DNA of 64,000 bases from Pythium myriotylum (taxonomy: Eukaryota > Oomycota > Peronosporomycetes > Pythiales > Pythiaceae): NCBI GenBank assembly GCA_023091665.1, contig JALJCQ010000024.1, positions 806,001 to 870,000 on the forward strand, written 5' to 3'. The notes below the pieces were generated by a model, which searched no databases, was not told the origin of the DNA, and saw nothing but the letters and a program-made list of their open reading frames with translations. Position numbers and translations under genes: made by a program. Below, one piece after another: positions 31,005 to 42,425 of this stretch; position 1 is the stretch's first letter, and each line of letters opens with the position of its first letter.

Positions 31005-31683
31005 TCGCTCCGTGGGGTCTCATTCTTTCACAGCAAAACACTCTCGACACCAGAGCACCGTTCTCGGAACTCCCTACTGTACGATACGGGTGCGAATCTG
31101 CGACAGGACGTGATCCAATCCACTCTCTGACCTGAAGTCCTTCTGGTTGAGACGCAAGCCCTCTCAAACAGACCATGCTGTTGTCCATTCTGGATGTCAG
31201 ACATGACAAGACCACTCCAAAATCGTGCGATTTATGCACCAACTCGACAGAGGTGGACCCCGTTCAGCCGATCTCTACGTCTGGCCTATTGAAGGAGTGT
31301 ACTAGATTGAGGTACTTGAGGTTCTTTAGTTCGCATTCGCTTCGCTTCATCTTGAACCTTGTTCAGTACTGTGTGACGAATCTGAATGACGAAATCTGTC
31401 TCGCGTTGCCTGGCGCCTCGTGAGGATTGCTGTCCTGGCGCAGCAGCCTTCTGATTGTTGTACGCGAGTCACGCAAGCAAACCAAAAGAAACAACAGATC
31501 TTGTTTTGATCACGTTTGCGGAATGGCGCGAGGGGTAATTAGACTGGCTGAAACTGTAAACTTGGTCATAGGTCCACTGGACGTTGAAGCACTTTACCGA
31601 CGTCTGCCGGCTGTGGGACAGTCAGACGCGGCCGGACCGCGGTCGACCGCGGTTCAAGACCATTGGCTCGTTGTCACAGAACA
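31005..31683 (+). repeat. inverted copy of tyrosinase 5' flank (matches 37499-38177)
   Basis: 679 bases, near-identical to 37499-38177 at a constant offset of 6494. It belongs to the distal 5' flank of the tyr2/tyr3 genes and includes the conserved block at 31567-31627. Here it points away from tyr2, because it was carried inside the copia-associated inversion. A frame starting at 31427 that runs into gag is therefore chimeric. Confidence 0.85.
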
Positions 31684-32755
31684 TCAGGCTGCCGCAAGCG
31701 CCGCGTCCTCGCATTCGTCCCGACAGCGACCTCTGCCAGCGGCAGCCACAGCGAATGCCGGCGGAGCACCGGCAGGCGGTGCTGCCGCTCCACCGGCGGT
31801 CGGCGCAGGTCTCGATCCAGCCGTCGCGGCGCAAGTGCAAGCGCTCATCGCCGCTGCGTTAGCAGCTCACGTCGCACGCTCCGAAGGAAATGGCTCTCAC
31901 GCTGAACCAGAACAAGAGCCCTCCAACGTGCGAGGTGACGACGACGCGACGGAGGACGCGCCCGCCGACGAGGAGAAGAAGAGCGGGAAGATCGACACGC
32001 GGAACATTCGCGTCAAGCCATTCGACGGCGTCGTTCCCGATGGCAGCTTCGATTCAAAGGCTCGTGACTTTCGTGACGAACTAGATGAGCAGATCGCCGA
32101 CGCGCAGACTCTGGCGAATCAAGTCTGGAGTGAAAATGTCAAGATGGCGATAGTGAAGATGTTCCTGACCGGAGCCGCCCTCAAATGGTACCGCCATTGG
32201 AGGTCGTGCAACCCAGCTGCGTCGTACGCCGACTCATGCGATGCACCCGTGCACGAGTATCGACCGGTCTTGCTGAGCGTCGACGTCGCCAGCCGCATCA
32301 AGGCGGAGCGCAAGCGGTGGAACGAGACTTATCGCGACTTTGCAGACCGTCTTCTTCAAATGGCTGACGCGCTCGAAGGCGGTAAGGCCTTTCCCGCGAA
32401 CGCTCGGCACGCGCTGGTCGCCTTCGTGCGAAACGCATACTCTAAGTACACAGATTTCTTGGAGACGAAGGTAAACCTCGAGTCTGAGCGTCCCGAAGCC
32501 GAGCCGAAGCTCGCAGTGTCGGTCCTCAGCAGCAAGACAGAGGCCGACGGCCGCCTACCGGACAAGTCGCGCGCCAAGCCCGCCACTGCAGCCGCTCCAG
32601 CGACAAAGGACAAGTTCAAGCCTCCCCAGCGACACGCGCTGCGGAACAAGCCGAACAAGAAGCCAGGTGACGCGAAGAAGCGCGCAGCCGAATCCAACGC
32701 CGCCGTTGTGGAACGAAAGAAGAAACCCAAGACCTCAACAACTGCTCCGGGATAG
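31684..32755 (+). pseudogene. copia gag body
   Basis: The frame is open from the inversion point to TAG at 32753-32755. It encodes an Ala-rich start, an acidic stretch (TEDAPADEEKKSGK), the Gag core (FDGVVPDGSFDSKARDF; MFLTGAALKWYRHW) and a Lys/Pro-rich end. It would form the particle shell. The natural ATG has been separated by the inversion. Confidence 0.7.
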
Positions 32756-32944
32756 TCGGCCATCGTGTGTTGGGAATGTGGAGGAACCGGACACACGCAA
32801 GCTTTCCACCAGAAGTTCCTGCAGCCGCGAGAGAAGGACTCCGCCAACGACGCGAAGGCTGGCGCGCAGCTCGCGAACGAGGACTTAGGGCCTGGTGAAG
32901 ATACCGCGAGCGATGACGACAACGCCGCCGATGACGATGAGTGA
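32756..32944 (+). pseudogene. copia zinc-knuckle segment between two stops
   Basis: This is in the same frame as gag after the TAG. It encodes CWECGGTGHTQAFH, a CCHC-type knuckle with His in place of the last Cys, and an acidic tail, ending at TGA 32942-32944. The pol frame continues in phase after this stop. Confidence 0.65.
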
Positions 32945-32974
32945 AGCGCCGGCGTCAGGTGGAGCCCAATCCTC

Positions 32975-35900
32975 ATGGATTCGGGCGCGTCGCACCACCT
33001 GACGGGCCAGTTCTCCAGCTTAACAGACACGAAGACGACCAAGCCTCTCGTGATCCGGATTGCGGACGGCAGGACCGTGGTAGCACCGACTAAGGGAAGA
33101 ATGACAATTAAGGCCGTAGTGGACAACGGAGTAGGCGGTTGCGCCATGCAAGACTTCGTTCTCGACAATGTCTATTTTGTGCCGGACTTCCCCAAGACGC
33201 TGGTGTCTGTGTCAGCACTCATCCACTCTATGCACGAGATTGTGTTCACCGCCAGCGGATGCACTGTGTTTCGTGGCAGCCGACGCCGCGTGGCGTGCAT
33301 CGCGCGCAACGTAAATGGGGTCTATCCCGTGATGACTGCCGATCAGGTCCACACGAACGACGAAGTGACTTGCGCCGCAGGCCTGGCCGTGCTTGGCACC
33401 GATTTGGAGTCGTGGCATCGTCGCTATGGGCACGTTGGCATCAAGACCCTCAAAGCCATGGCTAAAAGCAAGGTGGTGAAAGGGCTACGTATAGCCGAAG
33501 GCGCGAAGCCGCCAACGTGCGTCGTGTGCGCACTGACCAAGGCGACGATCCGCGCACCGCCGCGAAGGCGAACGAGCAACGATAAAGCAGTCGACGGCAT
33601 CGTGCACGCCGACTTGAGTGGGCCGGTGGCGAAGTCCCGCGAAGGATACCGTTTCTTCATGGTCGTGTCGTGGCGCTCGTTCCTGCAGGCGTACCCATTG
33701 AAGAGGAAGTCCGAGGCGACGTCGAAAATCAAGGCTTTTCTCAAGCTCATTGAACGACAAGCCGCTGTGCCCGCGACCGAGATCAAAGTGGTGCGTACTG
33801 ACGGAGGAACAGAGTTCCTGAATAAGGACTTTTGCCGGCTGATGCAGCGAGAGGGAATCGCGCACGAGCACACCGCCAGGTACAGCTCGCACCAAAACGG
33901 AGTGGCCGAGAGAGCTATTCGCACAGTCACCGAAACGGCGTCCGCAATTCTTACCGACTCCGGTCTACTGCACTCAATGTGGGTGGACGCTCTACGGCAT
34001 GCCGTGTTCGTGAGGAACCGGGCCCCCAAACGCGGCGAGGCTGCTACTCCGTACGAGAAGATTTTCAAGAGACGCCCTGATGTCAGCAAGTTGCCGATCT
34101 TCGGTCAAGCAGTCTCGTGCCGCGTGCCCGACGAGATCCGCATCAAGTACCAGCGGTTCACGGACGACTCACGTGGCGAGATCGGTGCCTTCGTCGGGTG
34201 CACCGACGGTCTCAAGGGCTATCAAGTACTGCTGCCTGGACCTGGCCAGCCCGTGTTCGAAGCCCGAAACGTGACCCTGATTGATCGCATGCTGTTCGAG
34301 TTGAAGGACATGGGAGCCGACGACCCGACCGACTTTGAACAGGACGAGGAAGCCAATCGTGGCCAGACCAATCCCGTCGTGAACTCAAGCACAACGAAAC
34401 ACGAGTCGGCATCGACGGCTCGACGCCGATCGAAACGCATCGCTGAGCAGACTGTTGCTGAAGCCGTCGCTTTCGTGGTTCTGGGGGAGGTTTTACGTGA
34501 GCCTCTCAACCTCGCCGAAGCTCGGCGTTCACGACAGTGGGCAGAATGGAACGCCGCGATATCCAAGGAAGTGCAGGCCCTGTTCGAGAACGGGACGTTC
34601 GAGTGGGTGGACGCACCGGAAAACACCGCCATACTGGATCACACGATCCAGTTCCGACTCAAGACTGGCACTAGAGGCGAGGTGATCCAGTACAAGGCGC
34701 GCCTCTGCGCGCGTGGCGATCGCCAACAGTTCCTGGTCGACTTTGTCGACACGTACGCTCCCGTAGCCACGCTAATGACCGTGAGAATATTCTTCGTGCT
34801 CGTCGCGAAGTTGAACTTGGTGGTGCGTCAGGGCGATGTCCCCGCCGCCTACGTAAAGGCCGACCTCCCAGAGGTCATCTACATCAAACCCATCGCTGGA
34901 TTCGGTACCGTCGAGCAAGAAGGAAAAGTGTGGCGCCTCCGTAAATCGTTGTACGGACTGCGCCAAGCAGGCCGTGAATGGAATAAGGCCATCGACATTT
35001 ACTTGCGCGAGTATGGACTGGAGCCCACCCACGTCGACTCCTGCCTGTACTTCGCGCGAGTGGACGGTTCCCTGTTGATGGTGTGCCTCTACGTCGACGA
35101 TTTACTCATCGCTCACGAGAAGGAACCTCAAGTCGTGCGGCTGATGGAGGCGTTAAAGGCGAAGTTCGACGTCAAGGACATGGGCGAACCAGAACAATTC
35201 CTTGGCATGCGAGTGGAGCGCACTGGCCCTAATTCAGTCTCGCTTTCGCAAACGGCGTACGTGGATGAGATTCTCCACAGATTCGCGATGAACGGGTCGA
35301 GACTGCAACGAACCCCCATGGTCCCGAACACGCGACTTGACTCCCTCGACGCCGGACCGACCGAAGCCGAGACCACGATCATGTGCCGGATGCCATATCG
35401 TGAGGCGGTAGGAGCGCTGCTGTACTTGGCGCGCGTCACTCGCCCAGACATCAGCTTTGCAGTCGGGCAAGTGGCCCGCCACTGCTCAAGGCCGAGAAAG
35501 GTCGCATGGGATGCGATCAAGTATCTCCTACGGTACCTGTCGGGAACAAAGCACCTGAAGCTGCAGCTCACCCCATCCACGGACGAGATTCTGGTTACCT
35601 CCGACGCCGACTGGGCCAACGATCGATTGGACCGCAAATCGGTCTCAGGAAGGGTGGTGTTCTTATTCGGCAGCCCGGTCGCGTGGGCGAGTAAAAAGCA
35701 AACGATCGTGGCCAAGTCGAGCACCACGGCAGAGTATGTGTCGGCCGACGACGCCATTGAGGACGGCGAGCTTGTGCGACTTCTCGTGGAACAAGTCCTG
35801 GGCATAAACGTGCCCGTCGTCCTGGCGATGGATAGCCAACCGGCGATCGCTCGACTTCGGCGCCCAGGAATGAGCGAGAAGCAGAAGACGGTGGACGTGC

Positions 35901-36046
35901 GCTTCAAAGCCGCGAAGGCGATGTTGCAAGAAGGCAGGATCGCCACTGTGTACGTGCCCACTGGGGGCATGCCTGCAGATATCCTCACCAAGGCCCTTGG
36001 TCCGCAGCAGCATGAGTTCAAGCGAGGCCTGTGTGGCCTGAGGTAG
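32975..36046 (+). CDS. copia pol: protease, integrase, reverse transcriptase, RNase H
   Basis: The segment is 1023 codons and keeps the Ty1/copia domain order. Aspartic protease is at the start (MDSGASHHL). A GAG-pre-integrase zinc region follows ([17 protein letters not shown]). The integrase core has its acidic residues in [16 protein letters not shown] and [10 protein letters not shown]. The reverse transcriptase shows [21 protein letters not shown] and the YVDD site (LYVDDLL). RNase H follows ([23 protein letters not shown]) and ends near LTKALG. The ATG at 32975 is internal; the upstream TGA is in the same frame as this protein, so pol was probably once continuous with gag. The pol part itself has no break. 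Confidence 0.85.
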   Translation: MDSGASHHLTGQFSSLTDTKTTKPLVIRIADGRTVVAPTKGRMTIKAVVDNGVGGCAMQDFVLDNVYFVPDFPKTLVSVSALIHSMHEIVFTASGCTVFRGSRRRVACIARNVNGVYPVMTADQVHTNDEVTCAAGLAVLGTDLESWHRRYGHVGIKTLKAMAKSKVVKGLRIAEGAKPPTCVVCALTKATIRAPPRRRTSNDKAVDGIVHADLSGPVAKSREGYRFFMVVSWRSFLQAYPLKRKSEATSKIKAFLKLIERQAAVPATEIKVVRTDGGTEFLNKDFCRLMQREGIAHEHTARYSSHQNGVAERAIRTVTETASAILTDSGLLHSMWVDALRHAVFVRNRAPKRGEAATPYEKIFKRRPDVSKLPIFGQAVSCRVPDEIRIKYQRFTDDSRGEIGAFVGCTDGLKGYQVLLPGPGQPVFEARNVTLIDRMLFELKDMGADDPTDFEQDEEANRGQTNPVVNSSTTKHESASTARRRSKRIAEQTVAEAVAFVVLGEVLREPLNLAEARRSRQWAEWNAAISKEVQALFENGTFEWVDAPENTAILDHTIQFRLKTGTRGEVIQYKARLCARGDRQQFLVDFVDTYAPVATLMTVRIFFVLVAKLNLVVRQGDVPAAYVKADLPEVIYIKPIAGFGTVEQEGKVWRLRKSLYGLRQAGREWNKAIDIYLREYGLEPTHVDSCLYFARVDGSLLMVCLYVDDLLIAHEKEPQVVRLMEALKAKFDVKDMGEPEQFLGMRVERTGPNSVSLSQTAYVDEILHRFAMNGSRLQRTPMVPNTRLDSLDAGPTEAETTIMCRMPYREAVGALLYLARVTRPDISFAVGQVARHCSRPRKVAWDAIKYLLRYLSGTKHLKLQLTPSTDEILVTSDADWANDRLDRKSVSGRVVFLFGSPVAWASKKQTIVAKSSTTAEYVSADDAIEDGELVRLLVEQVLGINVPVVLAMDSQPAIARLRRPGMSEKQKTVDVRFKAAKAMLQEGRIATVYVPTGGMPADILTKALGPQQHEFKRGLCGLR

Positions 36047-36126
36047 ACGAACCTCGCGCGGGTAGACGCACCCAACGCGCCGCATCAAGCAAGTCGCATG
36101 GGTAGACGCACCCGTTGCACCGCTTG

Positions 36127-36408
36127 TGGGGGAGGTGTTGAATCCAGTGCCAAGACGGTACAACCGGTGCATCTGCACATCCGGGAACAGAGCCCACTGT
36201 CCGGCACCAGCGAGAACCCGTGTTCAGCTGCGTCCCAAAAGGGCAAAATACCTAGGCTCCAGTATGGGAAAACGTGCCATACAAAGGCCAAGTTAACAAC
36301 TAGTGAATGGATGTTCATGCCAGAGCTCACTCTGGAATTTCCGCTGAACACGACTAAGTGCTCTCCGCCTTTTGATCCTGTCTGGTGCTGTGGAAGCCGT
36401 ATCCTACA
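36127..36408 (+). mobile_element. copia polypurine tract and 3' LTR
   Basis: TGGGGGAGG (36127-36135) directly precedes the LTR, which runs 36136-36408 (273 bases, TGTTG...CTACA). AGCGA follows. Confidence 0.85.
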
Positions 36409-36430
36409 AGCGAGGACGACATCATGCTCA

Positions 36431-37498
36431 CCGCCGTTCTGGGGGTCGAGTGAAAAAAAAGTACTGGCAAGAAGTGATTGCTTGGTTGGTCGTGTCAAGT
36501 TTGGCTCACGCGCACTAGTTCGACCGACGCTTGTAGTCTAATAGAGAACCTTGGGCGAATTGCGGTCGTGGAGCTTGAGACCGCGAAGTGGTCGGGGATG
36601 CATTTCTAGAACTCTCACTCTCATGCACTAATAAAGTCCCATCAAGCAGCATACGCAGTTTTTTTTCATTCTCCAGGATCTTCTATTTCTTTCTGTAGAA
36701 TCGTCACAACATCAAACTTTTTAATTAATCATTGCACAGTAGTATTCGGTTGTAGCCGGGTGACGAATCGTCTCATCTAGACAAGGATAAATCTTCATGA
36801 TGATCCTTCCGCAAACGAGACAGCACTGAATCATCAAGCGTGAAAGGATTTTAATCGTTTCACGCAGTTTGATGACGCAGTACCGGGAGATAAACTTGTA
36901 GGCCTAGATACTCAGCTACAAGTAGCAAAATCCTTTCACGCTTGATGATTCAATGCTGTCTGAAAGGATTTTAAGATGTTTTATTCACATAGTTGGACGC
37001 GTAGGTACTTGTAGCTGAGTATCTAGGCCTACAAGTTTATCTCCCGGTACTGCGTCTTCAAACTGCGTGAAACGATTAAAATCCTTTCACGCTTGATGAT
37101 TCAGTGCTGTCTCGTTTGCGGAAGGATCATCATGAAGATTTATCCTTGTCTAGATGAGACGATTCGTCACCCGGCTACAACCGAATACTACTGTGCAATG
37201 ATTAATTAAAAAGTTTGATGTTGTGACGATTCTACAGAAAGAAATAGAAGATCCTGGAGAATGAAAAAAACTGCGTATGCTGCTTGATGGGACTTTATTA
37301 GTGCATGAGAGTGAGAGTTCTAGAAATGCATCCCCGACCACTTCGCGGTCTCAAGCTCCACGACCGCAATTCGCCCAAGGTTCTCTATTAGACTACAAGC
37401 GTCGGTCGAACTAGTGCGCGTGAGCCAAACTTGACACGACCAACCAAGCAATCACTTTTTGCCAGTACTTTTTTTTCACTCGACCCCCAGAACGGCGG
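36431..37498. repeat. 1.07-kb near-perfect palindrome
   Basis: The left arm 36431-36924 and right arm 37006-37498 are reverse complements with very few changes and one 1-base indel; the spacer is 81 bases. Outer ends read CCGCCGTTCTGGGGGTCGAG. The spacer has a further relative of an arm segment (CTTTCACGCTTGATGATTCA). Both outer flanks lead into tyrosinase 5' DNA (left through the copia element), so this is best read as the mirror axis between the tyr2 and tyr3 units. A foldback DNA transposon is the alternative. No coding frame is supported. Confidence 0.85.
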
Positions 37499-38397
37499 TC
37501 GCTCCGTGGGGTCTCATTCTTTCACAGCAAAACACTCTCGACACCAGAGCACCGTTCTCGGAACTCCCTACTGTACGATACGGGTGCGAATCTGCGACAG
37601 GACGTGATCCAATCCACTCTCTGACCTGAAGTCCTTCTGGTTGAGACGCAAGCCCTCTCAAACAGACCATGCTGTTGTCCATTCTGGATGTCAGACATGA
37701 CAAGACCACTCCAAAATCGTGCGATTTATGCACCAACTCGACAGAGGTGGACCCCGTTCAGCCGATCTCTACGTCTGGCCTATTGAAGGAGTGTACTAGA
37801 TTGAGGTACTTGAGGTTCTTTAGTTCGCATTCGCTTCGCTTCATCTTGAACCTTGTTCAGTACTGTGTGACGAATCTGAATGACGAAATCTGTCTCGCGT
37901 TGCCTGGCGCCTCGTGAGGATTGCTGTCCTGGCGCAGCAGCCTTCTGATTGTTGTACGCGAGTCACGCAAGCAAACCAAAAGAAACAACAGATCTTGTTT
38001 TGATCACGTTTGCGGAATGGCGCGAGGGGTAATTAGACTGGCTGAAACTGTAAACTTGGTCATAGGTCCACTGGACGTTGAAGCACTTTACCGACGTCTG
38101 CCGGCTGTGGGACAGTCAGACGCGGCCGGACCGCGGTCGACCGCGGTTCAAGACCATTGGCTCGTTGTCACAGAACACCATTCCAGTGTGGCTCATTCTA
38201 GGGCAGTGATGAGCCTCCGAGTGTGGATCTTGAGAAGGCGTCAACATCTTGGGCCTCATGCACGGAAGAACGAGTGCGGCCAAGTCAAACCTCGGCACCC
38301 ATGTGTGAAAAGCTACCAGCTCCGGGGCCAATGACTGACCGCTTCTGTCGAGTTGGCTCCAATGATGCCATCTATCTCCTCGACGCCTCGCTATGAG
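37499..38397 (+). other. tyr3 5' flank
   Basis: 37499-38177 matches 31005-31683, and 38179-38397 is the mirror of 30434-30652 before tyr2. The junction of these two parts, intact here, is the reference that shows where the copia-associated inversion broke the tyr2 side. It contains the conserved block 38061-38121. No gene is supported. Confidence 0.75.
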
Positions 38398-38413
38398 GCT
38401 CATTCTCCAACTT
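38398..38413 (+). promoter_or_regulatory. Inr-FPR core promoter of tyr3
   Basis: GCTCATTCTCCAACTT, identical to tyr1 and tyr2, 50-65 bases before the ATG at 38463. Confidence 0.7.
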
Positions 38414-38462
38414 CCTCTCCTCCGCCCAGTTCCCCCTCTCCTCTTCTCTCCAATCGATCAAG

Positions 38463-38498
38463 ATGAAACTGCTCCGTACGCTTCTCACGCTCGGGCTG
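38463..38498 (+). pseudogene. tyrosinase tyr3, first 12 codons
   Basis: ATG and the first part of the signal peptide (MKLLRTLLTLGL), then interrupted by a gypsy element inserted after GGCTG (38494-38498). The gene resumes at 43748. This copy keeps the ATG that tyr2 has lost. Confidence 0.85.
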
Positions 38499-38755
38499 TG
38501 TAGTAGGTCCAAGGTAACAACAACACTATTCGGGAAGCTGGCGGCTTCCTGGGATCTCTTCTTGTATTCCTTCTTCTTGGTATTATCCAATCTGTCTATC
38601 CAATCCGCCCTAGTTCTCTCGCCGACGAGGGCAACCTCAATAGGTGCCCCTTGACGTCCTCGACCAGGTCAGCCTATCACCAGCCAGCTCAGCTGTGGGT
38701 ATCGGCCCACAGCTCGGTGAGTGGGCCAAGTCTTGCTCGTCCTCAGCCCACTACA
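38499..38755 (-). mobile_element. gypsy 1, 3' LTR
   Basis: 257 bases. In element orientation it is preceded by a purine-rich tract (GGAAGGGCGG at 38756-38765), as expected for the 3' LTR. Confidence 0.8.
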
Positions 38756-38787
38756 CCGCCCTTCCAAGACTTGACCACCAAACGTGC

Positions 38788-41700
38788 TCAGTCGAGCTGC
38801 TTTGTGTGCCGCAGGAACTTTCCATCGTCAACTGTCGCTGCATAAGCCCTTACCATAGCTGGAATGTCCTTAGTTAACGAGTTGAGTGATTCCCACGAGT
38901 CCTCGATTGGTTCGAGTCCTCTCCATGATACGAGAAGCTCATACGCTTTCTTGGCCTTGTTCCAGCGATGTTCAAGAAGCTTGTCAACAGTCATGACCGT
39001 TCCCTGCGCGGCCACGTGCTCGCGAATCTTTTCCGTCACCTCAAAGCTTTGGTCAGCGTAGAACTTCAACCTTGAGGCATGCACATTCGTTTCTACGCCA
39101 CTCACTAGGTGTCGAACTCGGAATGAGTTCTCATCAGCACTAACGACCTGGTATGGGCCAACCCAAGTGACCAACAAAGTGTCGAAATGCTTTTCATCGA
39201 CCCTTGATCTCAGTACATAATCACCCACATCAAAATTGGCCTTGACTGCAAATCGTTGGTTACGTTCATTTCTTGTCGCCTGACCTTGTCGTTGATCAGC
39301 AATCGCTTGATGCATCTTCATCGCACTCTCACGCAGCTCCTCAACTTTCTTCTTGATCTGCTGAGGCTGCTGGCCGATGTCGACAAGTTTCTTGAGACGC
39401 GCATCCACCACGAAGTCAAGTGGAGAAGCCGCCGGTAGTACACAGAAAGCTTCAACAGGGGCCTGATTCCCCAGCGAGGGCACAGGTGTGTGGTTCAAGG
39501 TCGCTCGAAGCACAGGAACAAAGTAAGTCCAGTCGCGAATATCCACTTTGAACTCGAGGCACATCACCCGTAGCACCTGCTTGATATCTCTATTCAGTCG
39601 CTCGATCGAGCCTTTCGTCCATGGAGAGTAGGCTATCGTCAGGTTTTGGTCTGCCCCAAGCCGCTGACTGATCTCTTTTAGGACCTCATTCTTGAAATGA
39701 GATGCACTATCACTGATCCATACTCGAGGAGCACCGAATCTGCTATGCCAATCAAGTATGGCCTCGGCTGCTATCGTGCTTGTCGGTGTTGTACACGGAA
39801 CTCGCAGTAATGAGTTGCATCGTCTTTGAGCACAAGTAGGTATGCATAGTTACCATACGACTTGCCAAGATGGACAAAATCCCAGTGCAGCGCTTCATTC
39901 TGTTCTTGGCTTCTGTAGGTCTCGCTCCATGGTCGACGGATCATCCTCCCCCCTTTCACATGCTTGCATAGCAAGCAATTGGTGAGGAAACTATCGACAC
40001 GCTTCCGCAGGTTCGCGATCCAGAAGCGGCGCTGTAGCACAGTCATCAAAGCATCGCATCCTCGATGGCCTTGAGGACCGCAGTGTGCTATGACCAAAAG
40101 CCGATATAGTAGCGAACGAGCCGAATCTGGGATCCAAACACGATCTTCGTTGCATAAGAGTCCGTTCTCATCACGTCTGAGATGTCTAGGAAAGTTCACG
40201 CCTTCATGCTCTTGAGCCAAGCGCAATGATTCTATTGTTGGCCATTCAAAGGTTCCATCTTCGAACGCTGCGGCCCTTCGAAGATGGGAGTTATTCTCGG
40301 CAACTCCCGGGCTCATCTCGTCTGCAAAGGTCACTCGTGCACGCTTGCGCTGGAGCCTCTTGATCGCCACATCACCACGTCGATCACTGCCCGCCCAGCG
40401 TGAAACCATATCTGCCCAAACATTTTTCGTGCCTTCGATATGCTCGATCGCATAGCGGTATTCCATGAGCTTCATCGACCATCTGAGCAGCTTGCATCTA
40501 ACATGCTTCTTTACCTCCAGACCAGGCGCGAACACATGAATCAAGTTTCTGTGGTCACAGAACATTCTGAACCCTTTCGGTCTCAAGAGGATGTAGCTCA
40601 GTTTGTCGCACGCCGTTATGATTGGGTACGCTTCTTTCTCTATGACGCTCCAATTCTTCTGAGCACCGGTAAATGATCCCCCCATGCAAATCCGTAACTC
40701 GTGTTCTTGATCTTGCACCCCCCCCCCCCCCCCCCCCAGGTTCACCTTCCAGTTGACAACCTGTGTCACGATCAGGGACCACCCAACGTCTGAGGCATCC
40801 GTCAGCAAGCAAGTCTCGGCCTCCGGCTTTGGAAATGCCAGAGTCGCCGCATCCGACAGGCCGAGCTTCACTTGCTCGAACGCATCCTGTTCTTCGCGAG
40901 ATAATGTAATTGGTATCCTCGAGGCCACGCGTTTGGTACGTTTCTTAGACTCAGCAAGTGCAGCATCCAACTTGTCCTGAAGCGGTCTCACTTTTCTCGC
41001 GTAATCGATGATTGCATTTCTCATCCAATTTGTTGAACAGATGAACTGTTGGAGCTCACCCGCATTGCTAGGATATGGTAAGTTCGTGAGGGCCGCGATG
41101 CGAGATGGATCATGTCTGACCCCCGCGCCATTTATGAGCTTTCCACACCACTTTACTTCTGTCTTGTAGACACAAGACTTCATCACACTCAGCTTAAAAC
41201 CGAACTTGTCCACCAGCTCGAAAAGCGTCTGCAGCTTCTCGAGGTACGTGTCGATATCCTTCGCACACAAAAGCAAGTCATCGATCCATACTAAGAGATG
41301 TTGATAGAGAAGTGGAGCAAAGCAGCGCTCCATCGTAGCTTGAAAGAATAACGCTGCATCCGAGCATCCCTGTGGAACCCGCCTTGGAGTGTAGACTTTA
41401 CGGTGAGTCATGTACGACAAAATCTCCTGTGAGTCTTTGTCAAGTGGAAGTTGCCAATAGCCTTTTATGAAATCAAAAAGGCCAAAACAAACGGCACCCA
41501 TCACTCGCTCGAGGTCGACGTCCAGGTTGGGCATTGTCCCTGCCAGCGGTTCAACCTGCAGGTTTGTGGGCTTATAGTCAGTTGTTTGACGGTACTCTCC
41601 ACATCCTGACTTCTTCACAGGTAACGCTGGACAAGCCCAGCGTGATTGAGGGTTCTCGTAAACCCAGCCCATTGCCACCAATTTGGCGTTGAAGTCTTCG

Positions 41701-42425
41701 AGAAATTTCTGGAGTTCGGGTGAGTACTTCCTCGCCTTGCACTTGTACGGGGTCGCATTCTTCTTCAATCTGACCTTGAGCGGCTCCACACGCGCAGGTG
41801 GATCATTCCCCAACTTAACGCGCCAGATATCATACATGCAAATAATGGTGCGTAAGCGGTCTTTCTTTTCTATTGGAAACCCTTCTTCTATCGCACGCTT
41901 GATCATATCTTCGATTGCGACATCAATCTCCTCCTTATTGTGCTTTTCGCTGATTGTAGGATCTTCCGTCGTATCGTCTCCATCCACGTTGGACGGTGAG
42001 GCGAGCATCTCAAGCTGCCGGTCCACATCAATTCCCAACATCCCGAGCACGTCTTTCCCCAAGAGGAACTCGCCTCCTCCGTCTATCACCAAACATTCAA
42101 CAGACGGCTGGATATTCACTGGTCCAGCAGCGGGACGCAACGCAAGCTTCAAATAAACAGTCTCAGTAACCGACATCGTCCGTCCACCAGCCAATCTGCA
42201 GTCAATCGGTTGCAACAAGAACTTCGTCCTCAAGGTACTATCCAGACTCTTCAACTTGTTTACATCCTGCTGGCCAATGCACGATTTGTAGGCACCGCTG
42301 TCAGCACAACACGCAAGTTCTAGCACCCCGTTCACAGTGATCAGGGGCTGGCTAGAGGGTAGGCACTCCCTAATCCGTCGAATCTTGGCGTTGCCTCCCT
42401 TGCTCACGCTGATCCCGTTTTGCAC
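38788..42425 (-). pseudogene. gypsy 1 pol, frameshifted in integrase
   Basis: The first frame (42425-39771, 884 codons) encodes an aspartic protease (CADSGAYKSC), a reverse transcriptase (VPQGCSDAALFFQATMERCF; active site LLVWIDDLLL, a WIDD variant), RNase H (LLTDASDVGWS) and the integrase zinc region (HCGPQGHRG...CLLCKH) with the first catalytic Asp (LHWDFVHLG). At about 39785-39800 the frame is lost by a single-base shift. The other frame carries on with the integrase core (WISDSASHFKNE; SPWTKGSIERLNRD) and the C-terminal integrase domain to 38788. The start overlaps gag by 56 bases in the +1 frame, an arrangement compatible with programmed frameshifting. Confidence 0.8.
40718..40737. repeat. 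20-base C homopolymer
   Basis: Uninterrupted run of 20 C on the + strand inside gypsy 1 RNase H. It encodes six Gly in the frame and does not break it. Either replication slippage or a sequence artefact. Confidence 0.8.

Larger units (their letters stand above)
30652..36408 (+). mobile_element. Ty1/copia retrotransposon with its 5' end inverted
   Basis: The body (about 31684-36408) is on the + strand, but the 5' LTR, leader and first gag codons are present in reverse orientation at 30652-31004. AGCGA directly precedes the 5' LTR when that LTR is read in its own sense (TCGCT at 31005-31009 on the + strand), and AGCGA also follows the 3' LTR at 36409-36413. This is the expected 5-base target duplication. 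The LTRs are 273 bases, TG...CA, and look identical. The simplest reading is one insertion near tyr2, then inversion of about 30652-31683. Coding is also broken by two in-frame stops. Confidence 0.85.

Noticed and set aside
31427..32755. 442-codon ORF as a complete copia gag
   Set aside because: Its first ~85 codons are tyrosinase 5' flank brought in by the inversion; the real gag start lies on the other strand at 30701.
36431..37498. Stand-alone MITE with terminal inverted repeats
   Set aside because: Not excluded, but no target duplication was found at its edges and both flanks are the same host sequence in mirror order, so a duplication axis is the simpler reading.
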